The notes under the pieces: model-generated
Databases searched by the model: none
The model's input: the letters and a program-made list of their open reading frames with translations, nothing else
Told to the model about the DNA's origin: nothing
Origin: Peribacillus simplex
GTDB lineage: Bacteria; Bacillota; Bacilli; Bacillales; DSM-1321
Direction: 5' to 3'
NCBI RefSeq assembly: GCF_030123325.1
Contig: NZ_CP126106.1
Span: forward strand, 4,430,001 to 4,494,000
Length of the DNA: 64,000 bases
Program-made: the position numbers and the translations under genes
Part shown: one piece after another, positions 1 through 7,431 of the stretch
How positions within the stretch are numbered: the first letter of the stretch is position 1
Layout of the letters: each line of letters opens with the position of its first letter

Positions 1-167
1 GGCATGAAGCTAATCGTCTTTGAAAGTTCCAACGCCAATTGACCTTTATCCTTTGCTATTTGCCTTCCTTCCATATAGGAAAAAGAAGTCGTCAATAATA
101 TAATCAAAAACAGGCTCAACGATAAGACTAACCCGAGAATCTTGGTTTCCAGCGATACTTTCCTCAT
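1..167 (-). CDS. Sensor histidine kinase, DctS/CitA type (N-terminal fragment)
   Basis: Only the first 55 codons are inside the window; the gene runs off the left edge. They give a short basic start (MRKVSLETK), one strong membrane segment (about residues 10-28) and the opening of an extracytoplasmic sensor domain ending in LALELSKTISFMP. That layout is typical of the CitA/DcuS/DctS family, which senses citrate or C4-dicarboxylates through a periplasmic PAS domain. ATG at 167 is preceded by AGAGGA. The family call rests on the N-terminus alone; the ligand cannot be told. Confidence 0.6.
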   Translation of the reverse strand, partial: MRKVSLETKILGLVLSLSLFLIILLTTSFSYMEGRQIAKDKGQLALELSKTISFM

Positions 168-513
168 ATTCAACAGCATCCTCTATTTTCATTTTCATTC
201 ACTAAATTTTATAGGAGCATAATGATTTTACCATTTCTATTAAATATTGAACATTGTTGGCCGTTTATTTCGCCACATTCAAAAATGAAAGGAATATATG
301 ACTTTTTAAGAAAGAGTGTCACTCCGATCATGATATTAGGATCAAGTCGCCATTGTTTTACACCACGTATCTCTTTCCCTAGTCTGAGTGATGACCGCTT
401 TAGGGGGACAATCAACGATAGGCTTTTCCTTTAATGATGTTTTTCTTTGGATAGTGCTGCTTCTGTCTTGCTGCCATATCTTTTCGTATTGGAAGCAAAA
501 CAATCAGAAACAT
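168..513. other. Intergenic stretch without a convincing gene
   Basis: Two opposed open frames of about 70 codons overlap here (222-434 on plus, 209-415 on minus). The plus one has an AGGAG four bases before its ATG; the minus one would need a TTG start. Neither has a recognisable domain, so no gene is called. Confidence 0.4.
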
Positions 514-551
514 AAAATGCTCAAAGGGAACATCTCCTTTGAGCATTTTTT
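514..551 (-). terminator. Intrinsic terminator of the collagen-like gene
   Basis: A 12-bp stem (AATGCTCAAAGG with its complement) closes on a short loop immediately after the stop of the collagen-like gene. T-runs flank both sides, so it could act in both directions. Confidence 0.7.
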
Positions 552-970
552 CAAAAACAGCTAAATGAATTGATTTGTCTTGTATCGATACCAAAAAACG
601 TCCAGAACCTGCCATTCCACCTGAAGCCGGCAACAGAACGCGGACCGACGAAAATGGGGTAATACCAGAAACGTGCACCATTATTAAGCCATATAAAAGT
701 ATTCCTGAACAGGCAAAACGAAATGGCACCTGGATCTACGGCAAATGTTGAAGCCGATTGCTGTTGGGGGATAAACGCTGGCGGGGGCGCTGTTGGTGCT
801 TGCGAACCCGGCGGTGGTCCTGGCTGCCCTGGAAATTGAGGCGCACCGGGAAAACCGGGCTGGCCTGGAAAGCCCGGTGATCCCGGGATGCCTGGAAAGC
901 CGGATAGACCAGGAAACTGCCGTTCAAGATAAACCTGATCTTCATAATGATACGTTGGGTACATATACAT
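551..970 (-). CDS. Collagen-like Gly-X-Y repeat protein with conserved C-terminal domain
   Basis: The 139-residue product has three parts. The N-terminus is Tyr/Met rich, residues about 20-55 are PGxPGFPG-type triplets (Gly-X-Y, collagen-like), and after a Pro/Ala/Gln linker comes a roughly 60-residue aromatic domain (FIWLNNGARFWYYPIFVG, then GFRWNGRFW). There is no signal peptide. Short Gly-X-Y proteins of spore formers are often spore-surface components, but that role is only inferred here. ATG at 970 sits seven bases after GAGGTG and is preferred to ATG 976. The base composition over the triplet repeats is GC-rich, as Gly/Pro codons demand. Confidence 0.6.
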   Translation of the reverse strand: MYMYPTYHYEDQVYLERQFPGLSGFPGIPGSPGFPGQPGFPGAPQFPGQPGPPPGSQAPTAPPPAFIPQQQSASTFAVDPGAISFCLFRNTFIWLNNGARFWYYPIFVGPRSVAGFRWNGRFWTFFGIDTRQINSFSCF

Positions 971-1115
971 GGTCATTCACCTCTATTAGATTGAATGTAA
1001 TAAGTTATGATATATGGACTCAAGGTGTTTGGGCTGGAAAAGCAATTTATCTCCGAATTTAGGGATATATCGACGATTTCTTCTGTTTTATCTCCGAATA
1101 GGGATATACACGAAG

Positions 1116-2024
1116 TCAATATAGCAATCTCCATAAATAGAAGGTCGCATAGGATTCCCAATCGGCCCACGCTTCCGATAGTTTCAGGATTGCCGCTTTC
1201 GTTGGTTTTGCTTCCGTTTCCATGACCAGTTTCATGGAATTATGCAGCCCGACATCATCGATGGGAAAGGCTGCGGGAAAACGCAAACAGCGCATCAAGA
1301 CATAGTTCGCTGTCCACGGACCGATTCCCCGTATTTTGGTCAGCATTTTTTCGGCCTCTTTTACATCCTTTGCACTCAACAGCTTTTCTATAGTAAGTTC
1401 CCCTTCTGCAATCAGTTGAGCGACGCCTATTAAATATTCACACTTCTTCACCGTCATCCTCAAATCGGCAAAATCTTCGACCGTCAATTTCGCGATCACA
1501 TCAGGCTTTGGAAATAGCCAATATTGCTTTCCTTCGAATTCAACAAAATCACCAAATCCTTCCACAAGCCTCCGTTTCAAGGTATAGGCATAAGTCAAGT
1601 TAATCTGCTGTCCAAGTATTCCCCAGGCAATCGCTTCAAATAAATCCGGGATGCCCATATTTCTCAAACCGAAGAATTGGCTTACCGGCTTTTGCAATAA
1701 AGGGTCATTTTGGGCCAGCTCATAAAAAGGAAGCAGGTTTGTCTCAAGATCGAACCAGTGACGAACGTATTGGGAAACAGCATCCTTTACCTGATTATCC
1801 ATCGGTGTTGTTCGTCCTGGAAACCGCACGGTCAGCTCCGTTTCATTCATCGCACTGATTTCCACTAGGAGTGTCTCGTTTTCGACAACAAGTGCTCGAT
1901 AAATTTTTTGATCAACAATATCGAACAGACATTCATTGGAGGATCTTGATAAGTATGTAAGATTTTCCGAAAAACTAAACTCCTTTGGTGCATGAATCCT
2001 CAATTCAATCATGCCTTCATCCAT
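1116..2024 (-). CDS. alkA: DNA-3-methyladenine glycosylase, AlkA/HhH-GPD family
   Basis: This 302-residue enzyme excises alkylated bases (3-methyladenine and related lesions) to start base-excision repair. The helix-hairpin-helix (IRGIGPWTANY, about 231-241) is followed by the expected acidic FPIDDVGLHNSM segment holding the catalytic Asp at 256 or 257. The N-terminal 100 residues match the AlkA-type beta domain. ATG 2024 is chosen over the upstream codon because AAAGGAGG lies ten bases before it. It is divergent from adaA-adaB, as in Bacillus subtilis, and the shared spacer carries Ada-box-like repeats, so induction by methylated AdaA is likely. Confidence 0.9.
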   Translation of the reverse strand: MDEGMIELRIHAPKEFSFSENLTYLSRSSNECLFDIVDQKIYRALVVENETLLVEISAMNETELTVRFPGRTTPMDNQVKDAVSQYVRHWFDLETNLLPFYELAQNDPLLQKPVSQFFGLRNMGIPDLFEAIAWGILGQQINLTYAYTLKRRLVEGFGDFVEFEGKQYWLFPKPDVIAKLTVEDFADLRMTVKKCEYLIGVAQLIAEGELTIEKLLSAKDVKEAEKMLTKIRGIGPWTANYVLMRCLRFPAAFPIDDVGLHNSMKLVMETEAKPTKAAILKLSEAWADWESYATFYLWRLLY

Positions 2025-2073
2025 TGATAATGTCCTCCTTTGTCCCATTCTCTTTATTCTATTGAAAAATGGA

Positions 2074-2091
2074 TACGTTATCTTGCGCTTT
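2074..2091 (-). promoter_or_regulatory. Ada-box-like operator, alkA-proximal copy
   Basis: Read on the minus strand this is AAAGCGCAAGATAACGTA, which contains AAAGCGCAA, the core known for Ada operators. It lies 50 bases upstream of the alkA start. A near-identical copy lies at 2157-2172. Confidence 0.6.
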
Positions 2092-2156
2092 CATTTAACT
2101 ACCTTATTTTAACAAAACAACCCTATCCATAGGAAAATTCCCCCTTATTTAATCAT

Positions 2157-2172
2157 TACGTTATCTTGCTTT
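2157..2172 (-). promoter_or_regulatory. Ada-box-like operator, adaA-proximal copy
   Basis: The sequence TACGTTATCTTGCTTT repeats the alkA-proximal site with the central GC pair missing. It is in direct orientation, 83 bases (about eight helical turns) away. It sits just upstream of a weak -35 region and a good -10 (TATACT, 2210-2215) for adaA, as an activator site should. Confidence 0.55.
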
Positions 2173-2231
2173 TATATTATCAAAATGTTTGTATATCACC
2201 CCTTTCTTGTATACTAAAAGCAGAGGTGAAT

Positions 2232-2831
2232 ATGTTGAATCCGAAAAAAGCAGATTTCCCGAATGAATATTGGAAAGCTATTATAGATTGTGATGCAGCA
2301 TATGATGATCATTTTTTATATGGAGTAATAACGACGGGCATCTTTTGCAGGCCCTCCTGTAAATCCAGGGTGCCGAATAAGGAAAACGTGAAGATTTTCA
2401 AAAATGCCATGATGGCTTTGGAAGAAGATTTCCGGCCTTGTAAACGATGTAAACCGGAAGGATTGAATTTGCCGACAGAAGAATGGGTTGAACAAATAGC
2501 CGAATGGATCGACACCCATTACAGCGAACCCCTCACATTGAACAAATTGGCGGATATTTCCCACGGCAGCCCCTATCATTTACAACGATCATTCAAGCGT
2601 GTGAAGGGGATATCCCCAACTGAATACATTCAACGGCTACGGCTTGAAAAAGCAACGTGGCTGCTGGAAAAGTCCGAACAGCCGATAACTGAAATAGGCT
2701 TGGCTGTCGGGTTCTCCAGTACACCCTATTTCATAACGCTATTCAAAAGGAAAATGGGAAATACCCCTTCAGGATATCGGAAAGCTTATCTCAAAACTCA
2801 AGCTTTGGAGCGTGATCAAAATGAAGAATGA
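2232..2831 (+). CDS. adaA: AdaA: methylphosphotriester-DNA methyltransferase and AraC-type activator
   Basis: The N-terminal domain takes a methyl group from DNA phosphotriesters onto a zinc-bound Cys, which turns the protein into an activator of alkylation-repair genes. The four zinc ligands are visible as Cys39 (GIFCRPSC), Cys43, Cys70 and Cys73 (RPCKRC). An AraC-type double helix-turn-helix follows (about 95-190, ending LFKRKMGNTPSGYRK). The open frame extends further upstream, but ATG 2232 has AGAGGTG in front of it and yields a 199-residue protein starting just before the Ada domain. The adaB start lies 10 bases inside its 3' end, so the two are translationally coupled. Confidence 0.93.
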   Translation: MLNPKKADFPNEYWKAIIDCDAAYDDHFLYGVITTGIFCRPSCKSRVPNKENVKIFKNAMMALEEDFRPCKRCKPEGLNLPTEEWVEQIAEWIDTHYSEPLTLNKLADISHGSPYHLQRSFKRVKGISPTEYIQRLRLEKATWLLEKSEQPITEIGLAVGFSSTPYFITLFKRKMGNTPSGYRKAYLKTQALERDQNEE

Positions 2832-3345
2832 TGAAGAACAAACCATTGATTGGTCCATATTGCGTTATGATAGGTGGCAGTTATATGTGGCCAAAACGGA
2901 AAAAGGGCTTTGCTATGTAGGCTCACCCGGTCAAACGTATGAAGAACTGGAGTCTTGGTTACAAAAACGCTTTCCAAATGCGAGACTTATTGAAAATGAA
3001 AAAGCATTAACACCCTATCTAAAAGAACTCCAAGAATATTTCGAAGGGATCAGGCAGGCCTTCTCTCTTCCGACAGATGTAAAGGGCACGCCCTTTCAAG
3101 AAGAAATTTGGGCAGCATTGAATCAAATACCTTACGGAAAAACCTGTTCCTATTCCGATATTGCCCAAATCATCCAAAGACCTGCGGCTGTTCGGGCGGT
3201 CGGTACGGCCATTGGTGCCAACCCTGTTCTGATCACGGTGCCATGTCACAGGGTCATCGGAAAAAACGGGAATATTACCGGTTACCGGGGAGGTACGGAG
3301 ATGAAACAATATCTACTTCATTTGGAAGCTGAAATGAAAGTGTGA
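2821..3345 (+). CDS. adaB: AdaB: methylated-DNA--protein-cysteine S-methyltransferase
   Basis: This suicide repair protein removes methyl from O6-methylguanine. It has 174 residues with the active-site motif PCHRVIG (acceptor Cys142) and the upstream helix-turn-helix region YGKTCSYSDIA and RAVGTAIGANP typical of the family. GTG 2812 is in frame but touches the GGAG ribosome binding site; ATG 2821 has the proper ten-base spacing. It overlaps adaA by 11 bases and forms the second gene of the ada operon, which ends at the terminator at 3364-3392. Confidence 0.93.
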   Translation: MKNDEEQTIDWSILRYDRWQLYVAKTEKGLCYVGSPGQTYEELESWLQKRFPNARLIENEKALTPYLKELQEYFEGIRQAFSLPTDVKGTPFQEEIWAALNQIPYGKTCSYSDIAQIIQRPAAVRAVGTAIGANPVLITVPCHRVIGKNGNITGYRGGTEMKQYLLHLEAEMKV

Positions 3346-3363
3346 CTACAATCTGACCGCAAA

Positions 3364-3392
3364 AAAAAGCATCCGGCCAACGGATGCTTTTT
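3364..3392. terminator. Bidirectional terminator between adaB and the YjfA-like genes
   Basis: AAAAAGCATCCG pairs with CGGATGCTTTTT around a four-base loop. It has A/T tails on both sides and sits between two convergent genes. Confidence 0.85.
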
Positions 3393-3403
3393 GCCTTTGT
3401 TTT

Positions 3404-3880
3404 TTAGTACCAAATGGTCACCGCTTTATTATATGCATCACTATTTGGGATTGCATGTATCCCTTGGGCCTGTGCCTTGCGCGGGTCATAATCATATACC
3501 ATTGGTGTATAGCACGAGGTCTGCCCGATATTCACGACACCATTACCCCCGGAACTGGCACATGTATAGGCCTTACCATCAGTACTTCGGACGATTCTGG
3601 CGTCCGCTTCATGGTTGTATACGGCGGGGCGTGTCACGGTCACTTTTGCCCAGGCGGTTTTACAGACAGTGCTGAATTTCAATTCTACGTACGAATTTGA
3701 ATCAATCCATTTTTTATCCTTCGTTACCGCCGAACTTGCACAACTATTATAGAATGGACTTTTTCCATCATAAGTATGTGTTTCGGCCAGAGCCTGATTT
3801 TTTCCAAACCCAAAGTCGACAAGAAACATCGACAGTGTCATCACCATGGATAAACCTATCATTTTAAGCTTTTTATTCAA
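3404..3880 (-). CDS. Secreted YjfA-like (DUF2690) protein, copy 2
   Basis: A small exported protein of unknown function. A signal peptide of about 30 residues ends near ALAETHTYDGKSP, followed by a mature part with four Cys (NSCASSAV, STVCKTAW, AYTCASSGG, TSCYTPMVYD) placed as in the B. subtilis YjfA/DUF2690 family. The paralogue directly upstream (3931-4392) shares the pattern, so this is a tandem duplication. ATG 3889 abuts the AAAGG ribosome binding site. TTG 3880 has nine-base spacing and is preferred, giving MNKKLKMIG as N-terminus. The C-terminal tail (HAIPNSDAYNKAVTIWY) is longer than in its neighbour. Confidence 0.7.
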   Translation of the reverse strand: MNKKLKMIGLSMVMTLSMFLVDFGFGKNQALAETHTYDGKSPFYNSCASSAVTKDKKWIDSNSYVELKFSTVCKTAWAKVTVTRPAVYNHEADARIVRSTDGKAYTCASSGGNGVVNIGQTSCYTPMVYDYDPRKAQAQGIHAIPNSDAYNKAVTIWY

Positions 3881-3930
3881 GTCATTCATCCTTTCTTTCC
3901 ATAAAAATTGATGAAGGCTATCCTTTTTCA

Positions 3931-4392
3931 TTAATACCAGTCGGTTTCACCTGCTGTATATGGCCAAAAAGCCACCGCTTTTGCTTTTCGCGGATCTAAA
4001 TCATAGACCATTGGTGTATAGCATGACGTTTGACCTTTATTTATTTCGCCATTTCCTCCAGGAGATGCACAGCTAAATTGTTTATTATCAGTATTTCGGA
4101 CAACCAAAGCCGTTGCCTCCCCATCTGCTTTAGCCGGTCTGCTTAGAGTGAGCTTTGCCCAAGCCGTTTTACAAGTCGTGCTGAATTTCAACTCCAAGTT
4201 GGCGGAAGCACCGTTGGCATAAATTTTCACGGCCTTCTTCGTTACTGCGCTATTCGCACAATTATTATAGTAAGGACTTTTTCCATCATAGGTGTGTGTT
4301 TCTGCTGATGCTTTGCTTGCAAAAAAATCAAGGGAGCCAAAAAGGACTAAAGAAGCTACAAAAAATGAAATACATAAAACCATTTTCTTCAT
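3931..4392 (-). CDS. Secreted YjfA-like (DUF2690) protein, copy 1
   Basis: This is the paralogue and upstream neighbour of the gene at 3404-3880; the gap of about 50 bases has no terminator, so the two are probably cotranscribed. MKKMVLCISFF begins a clear signal peptide cleaved near ASAETHTYDGKSP. The mature domain keeps the four family Cys (NNCANSAV, STTCKTAW, FSCASPGG, TSCYTPMVYDLDPRKA). AAGGGG lies 12 bases before ATG 4392; the in-frame ATG 4404 directly adjoins it and is less likely. Function is unknown in the family; the exported, Cys-paired design suggests an extracellular role. Confidence 0.75.
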   Translation of the reverse strand: MKKMVLCISFFVASLVLFGSLDFFASKASAETHTYDGKSPYYNNCANSAVTKKAVKIYANGASANLELKFSTTCKTAWAKLTLSRPAKADGEATALVVRNTDNKQFSCASPGGNGEINKGQTSCYTPMVYDLDPRKAKAVAFWPYTAGETDWY

Positions 4393-4404
4393 TATCTCAC
4401 TCAT

Positions 4405-4720
4405 CCCCTTAACAAAATTTGTACACTGTTCATCTTACAATTTTGTCATATTCTTACAAGTGATAAATTCCCTAGTTGATGAAAAACTACATCTCCACCT
4501 TTAACTTGCAGTCTGCCATCACTATTACAGTCTAGTATGTCTCGCTTTATCAACTGAATCACCACAGGACAAAGTCATTATCCCTATGAGCGATTCAGGA
4601 CAAATAAGGTAACAACTAAGGATTTTTGCGTATCGAGCTAAGACAAAACGAGCCAATAGACTGCAGTTGATCAGGAAAGATACAGGTCGATGTACTTAAT
4701 GTTCTTTTCAAGAAAAAAGA
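4405..4720. other. Intergenic stretch upstream of the YjfA-like pair
   Basis: No open frame of note and no recognisable RNA. It should carry the minus-strand promoter of the YjfA-like pair, but no clear -35/-10 pair stood out. Confidence 0.4.
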
Positions 4721-4762
4721 AAAAGCCCCGCCAAAACTCAAATCGTTTTGGCGGGGCTTCAT
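4721..4762 (-). terminator. Terminator of the Nudix operon
   Basis: GCCCCGCCAAAAC pairs with GTTTTGGCGGGGC, directly after the Nudix stop codon. A T-run follows on the minus strand. Confidence 0.85.
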
Positions 4763-4764
4763 TT

Positions 4765-5388
4765 TCATTTAGCGAGGTTTTCCCTGACCAATCTAATGAT
4801 GCTTTCATAATAGGAAAGATCATGCGGAACGAACTCATCCCGTCCAACATACCGATCGATCATCATCCTACGGCCTTCGTGATTCACTTCAAATCCCTTA
4901 ATATTCACTTTGTCCTCCGCTCCGGTCCAAAGCTCTTCGAAGTCATTCAGCGCAACCTTCACCATTCCGGAAACCTCTTCTGGCTGCAGGGTGAAATCAT
5001 CGAAGCTATGTGCACTTTCATATAGAAAGACGTTTGCCAGTTCTTTGTCGATGAAATCTTCTTTCGTTTGATGGTATTCAATGATCCCTAATGGAACCAA
5101 CTCTTCAAAGGAAACGTCAATGCCTATTTCTTCTTTAATCTCCCTGACTCCGTCGTATACCGTTTCATGAGCCAGCAAATGGCCTGCTGCCGTAATATCC
5201 AATAGGTTCGGATAATCTTTTTTCATCGCACAACGATGCTGAAGATATAGGTGATCCACGCCCGCTTCCGAACTTGCGAACCAGCAGTGGAAAACCTCAT
5301 GCAAATGTCCCAATCTATGTACTTCCTCACGCGAAGCCACGCCTGTTTGTATGCGATTGGAATCGAAAACTTTCAACTCAGTTTCCAT
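4765..5388 (-). CDS. Nudix hydrolase, IPP-isomerase-like subgroup
   Basis: The 207-residue product carries a Nudix box in GHLLAHETVYDGV then REIKEEIG (about residues 88-110), the metal-binding helix for hydrolysing a nucleoside-diphosphate-linked substrate. The N-terminal HRLGHLHEVFHCWF with LYLQHRC and the AAGHLLAxE start of the box are typical of the subgroup related to isopentenyl-diphosphate isomerase. The spacing within the box is one residue shorter than the textbook consensus, as in this subgroup. The start follows GGTGAAG. It lies seven bases downstream of the small membrane protein at 5396-5662, so they probably form an operon. The substrate cannot be inferred. Confidence 0.8.
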   Translation of the reverse strand: METELKVFDSNRIQTGVASREEVHRLGHLHEVFHCWFASSEAGVDHLYLQHRCAMKKDYPNLLDITAAGHLLAHETVYDGVREIKEEIGIDVSFEELVPLGIIEYHQTKEDFIDKELANVFLYESAHSFDDFTLQPEEVSGMVKVALNDFEELWTGAEDKVNIKGFEVNHEGRRMMIDRYVGRDEFVPHDLSYYESIIRLVRENLAK

Positions 5389-5395
5389 GGAAGCT

Positions 5396-5662
5396 TCACC
5401 CTTTTTCTTTTCTCCAATTTTTCGGGTTTAAATAACCTTTATATTTAGCAGCCACTTCTTTCCCGACCAAAAGCGCGCCTGCCCAAAACATGACCTCCGC
5501 AAAGACGATCGCACCTGTTATGACCCCTGCTTTAGCCGCAGTCGAAAATGGCGTAAAAGGAGCTACGACAGGAATGATCCAAGTGAGAAGGGAAATGATC
5601 AGGAATCCCATTCCTACTTTGTAAAACCTCGACTTCTTTACTTTCTTAACTTCTTTATCCAA
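5396..5662 (-). CDS. Small two-TM membrane protein (transporter-suffix-like)
   Basis: An 88-residue protein with a Lys-rich cytoplasmic start (MDKEVKKVKKSRFYK), two membrane helices (about 16-36 and 45-65) and a short basic tail. It resembles the small proteins labelled transporter suffix domain in Bacillus, whose role is unknown. It is the first gene of a two-gene unit with the Nudix hydrolase. Confidence 0.6.
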   Translation of the reverse strand: MDKEVKKVKKSRFYKVGMGFLIISLLTWIIPVVAPFTPFSTAAKAGVITGAIVFAEVMFWAGALLVGKEVAAKYKGYLNPKNWRKEKG

Positions 5663-5938
5663 TTAAATAACCTCCGTCATGATGATTTTCATTTAATTAC
5701 CCTGCCAAACATTCCACTTTCAAATATACCATTGAATATATTCTTTTTTATACGTTTGATTGTTCATTTCGTTTCATAAATATGAGAAATAAAGAAATTC
5801 CATTTGAGGAAAACTAGTGCAGGTATTTGATAAGAGGTCATGGTATCCATTAATGAATTGACTTTACTATTCTTAATGGATTTAATAATCTTATACAAAC
5901 TGTTCTTAAAACACTTGCATGCAGGAAAGGAAAATCCA

Positions 5939-6619
5939 ATGTACATTGAATTCATTGCCACAACGATAGAAGATGCCATTATTATCGAAGAGTCGGGCGC
6001 AGACCGAATCGAGCTTGTCAGTTCTTTGGCCGAGGGGGGATTAACTCCCAGCCACGCCCTAATAGAAGCTGTCGTCCATTCAGTAAAGATTCCAGTCAAC
6101 GTGATGGTAAGGCCTCATAGCCAGTCGTTTTGTTATACGCAAAATGATTTGGAAATCATGAAAAAAGATATTCAAATCATTCGATCACTGGGGGCGAACG
6201 GGGTCGTATTGGGTGCATTAAATGAAGAAAATGAAATCAATCTACCATACCTCGAAGAACTATTGACAGTATGTGAAGGGTTGGAGATTACATTTCACCG
6301 GGCCATCGATGATACAAACGACCCAGTCATTTCAGCTGAAATGCTGGCACGATATCCAGAAATCACAACGATATTGACGTCAGGTGGGCATGGGGATTTC
6401 CCCAGCCGCATGAACACGATTCAACAAATGAAAAGAGTCTGCGGCGACATGGCGATACTGGTTGGAAGCGGCTTAAATAAGGATAATATCCTTGCTATCC
6501 ATTCTGAACTGCATACCGGCCACTATCATTTTGGTACGGCTGTTCGAAAAAACAACAGTATCATTGAAGGAGTTACATTAGAAAAAGCTAAGGAAATCGT
6601 AAACATGCTAAAGAAATAA
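5939..6619 (+). CDS. cutC: CutC family protein
   Basis: A TIM-barrel protein of about 226 residues historically tied to copper homeostasis, though the molecular role is debated. Visible hallmarks are EESGADRIELVSSLAEGGLTPS near the N-terminus, VMVRP, ITFHRAIDD (about 115) and TSGGHGD, with the closing FGTAVR. The open frame extends 100 bases upstream, but ATG 5939 has GGAAAGGA before it and begins where the family begins (MYIEFIATT). It ends in a hairpin terminator shortly before the MITE-like element. Confidence 0.88.
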   Translation: MYIEFIATTIEDAIIIEESGADRIELVSSLAEGGLTPSHALIEAVVHSVKIPVNVMVRPHSQSFCYTQNDLEIMKKDIQIIRSLGANGVVLGALNEENEINLPYLEELLTVCEGLEITFHRAIDDTNDPVISAEMLARYPEITTILTSGGHGDFPSRMNTIQQMKRVCGDMAILVGSGLNKDNILAIHSELHTGHYHFGTAVRKNNSIIEGVTLEKAKEIVNMLKK

Positions 6620-6625
6620 TGTTGG

Positions 6626-6652
6626 AAAGGGACCGCTTCTTTGGTCCCTTTT
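6626..6652 (+). terminator. cutC terminator
   Basis: AAAGGGACC pairs with GGTCCCTTTT seven bases after the cutC stop, followed by T-rich sequence. Confidence 0.8.
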
Positions 6653-6678
6653 ATGATGCAGATCTCTTTTTTGTAAAA

Positions 6679-6897
6679 GACTGTTTTCCCATACTTTATT
6701 GCTATTTACCAAGTAAAGCGGTGTGGGTGATTTCCCCTCCAGATGCTCGCTTTCCGCGGGGCGGGCGGTGAGCCTCCTCGGCGTGAACGCCTGTTGGGTC
6801 TCACCTGCCCCGCTGCTCCCGCAGGAGTCTCGCACTTGCGCTCCAATCAACCTTAAATCGTTTTGTTTCAAAAACAACAATCTTTACGAAAAGAGCC
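6679..6897 (+). mobile_element. MITE-like element, copy 1 (219 bp)
   Basis: The left end GACTGTTTTCC and the inverted right end GGCTCTTTTCG form imperfect terminal repeats. The element is flanked by perfect 8-bp duplications TTGTAAAA at 6671-6678 and 6898-6905. The GC-rich core (about 6740-6850) shows nested self-complementarity. It has no transposase, so it would be a non-autonomous element moved in trans. This copy is the most diverged at its left end. Its right end is read as the last codons of the membrane protein gene at 6868-7299. Confidence 0.8.
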
Positions 6898-7299
6898 TTG
6901 TAAAAAGACCGAGTCCCAAAACCAAAAAAATAATGCCGCCGAAAGACTTATTGCATAGTAATTCATTGTAGTTAAAACTTCCATACTGAAGTCAAAATTG
7001 AGCACCGAACTATAAATGAATACAGCCAGCAAAGAGAAAAAAATATAAAGGCATAAATAAAGTAAACTGAATTTTTTAGGATGTTTATTGAAAAGGACCT
7101 GTAGCGGAACGGCAAATAATAAATAAGGGATAATGACATAAAAAGAAAACACGATAATGCCAAGCACCCCCCAGGAGCGCCAGCTAAACATAACCATCCC
7201 TGTGGAAAGCGACAGACAGGATGAGACTAGACTAAAAAAATAATAAGGAATTACATCGCTTAGATCCGATGCCTTTTGACTCATTTTCCAAAGTTCCAT
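6868..7299 (-). CDS. Membrane protein with repeat-encoded C-terminus
   Basis: A 143-residue protein with four predicted membrane helices and no domain that I recognise. The start at 7299 follows GAGGT with nine-base spacing. Its final residues (GSFRKDCCF and stop) are encoded by the right end of the MITE-like element, so the native C-terminus has been replaced. If the element and one target duplicate are removed, the frame continues as KRDLHHKRDQ and further to a stop at 6608, crossing the cutC terminator. The gene may therefore be a degenerating copy. Confidence 0.55.
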   Translation of the reverse strand: MELWKMSQKASDLSDVIPYYFFSLVSSCLSLSTGMVMFSWRSWGVLGIIVFSFYVIIPYLLFAVPLQVLFNKHPKKFSLLYLCLYIFFSLLAVFIYSSVLNFDFSMEVLTTMNYYAISLSAALFFWFWDSVFLQGSFRKDCCF

Positions 7300-7401
7300 T
7301 TTAACCCATACCTCGAGATGACTTGAATTTTTTTATTTCTGGATTGCCCATCATGTTTTTTCCTTAGACATAACTTCTTTGTTCCATTCGTTTTAAGAAA
7401 A

Positions 7402-7431
7402 AAGCGCCTCTAAAAACAGTTCTTTAGAGTG
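7402..7431 (-). terminator. Terminator of the methyltransferase gene
   Basis: On the minus strand CTCTAAAGAAC and GTTTTTAGAGG form a stem followed by six T. It overlaps the stop codon at 7424-7426. Confidence 0.7.

Noticed and set aside
209..434. Two opposed frames of about 70 codons
   Set aside because: They overlap each other almost fully and neither shows a domain; the plus one has an AGGAG but the sequence does not look like a known protein.
4405..4720. Short near-repeats with GGACAAA in the spacer upstream of the YjfA-like pair
   Set aside because: The matches are too short and irregular to call an operator array or an IS remnant.
6608..6880. Minus-strand 90-codon frame inside MITE copy 1 and the cutC terminator
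   Set aside because: Most of it is the repeat core; the same phantom recurs in copies 2 and 3.
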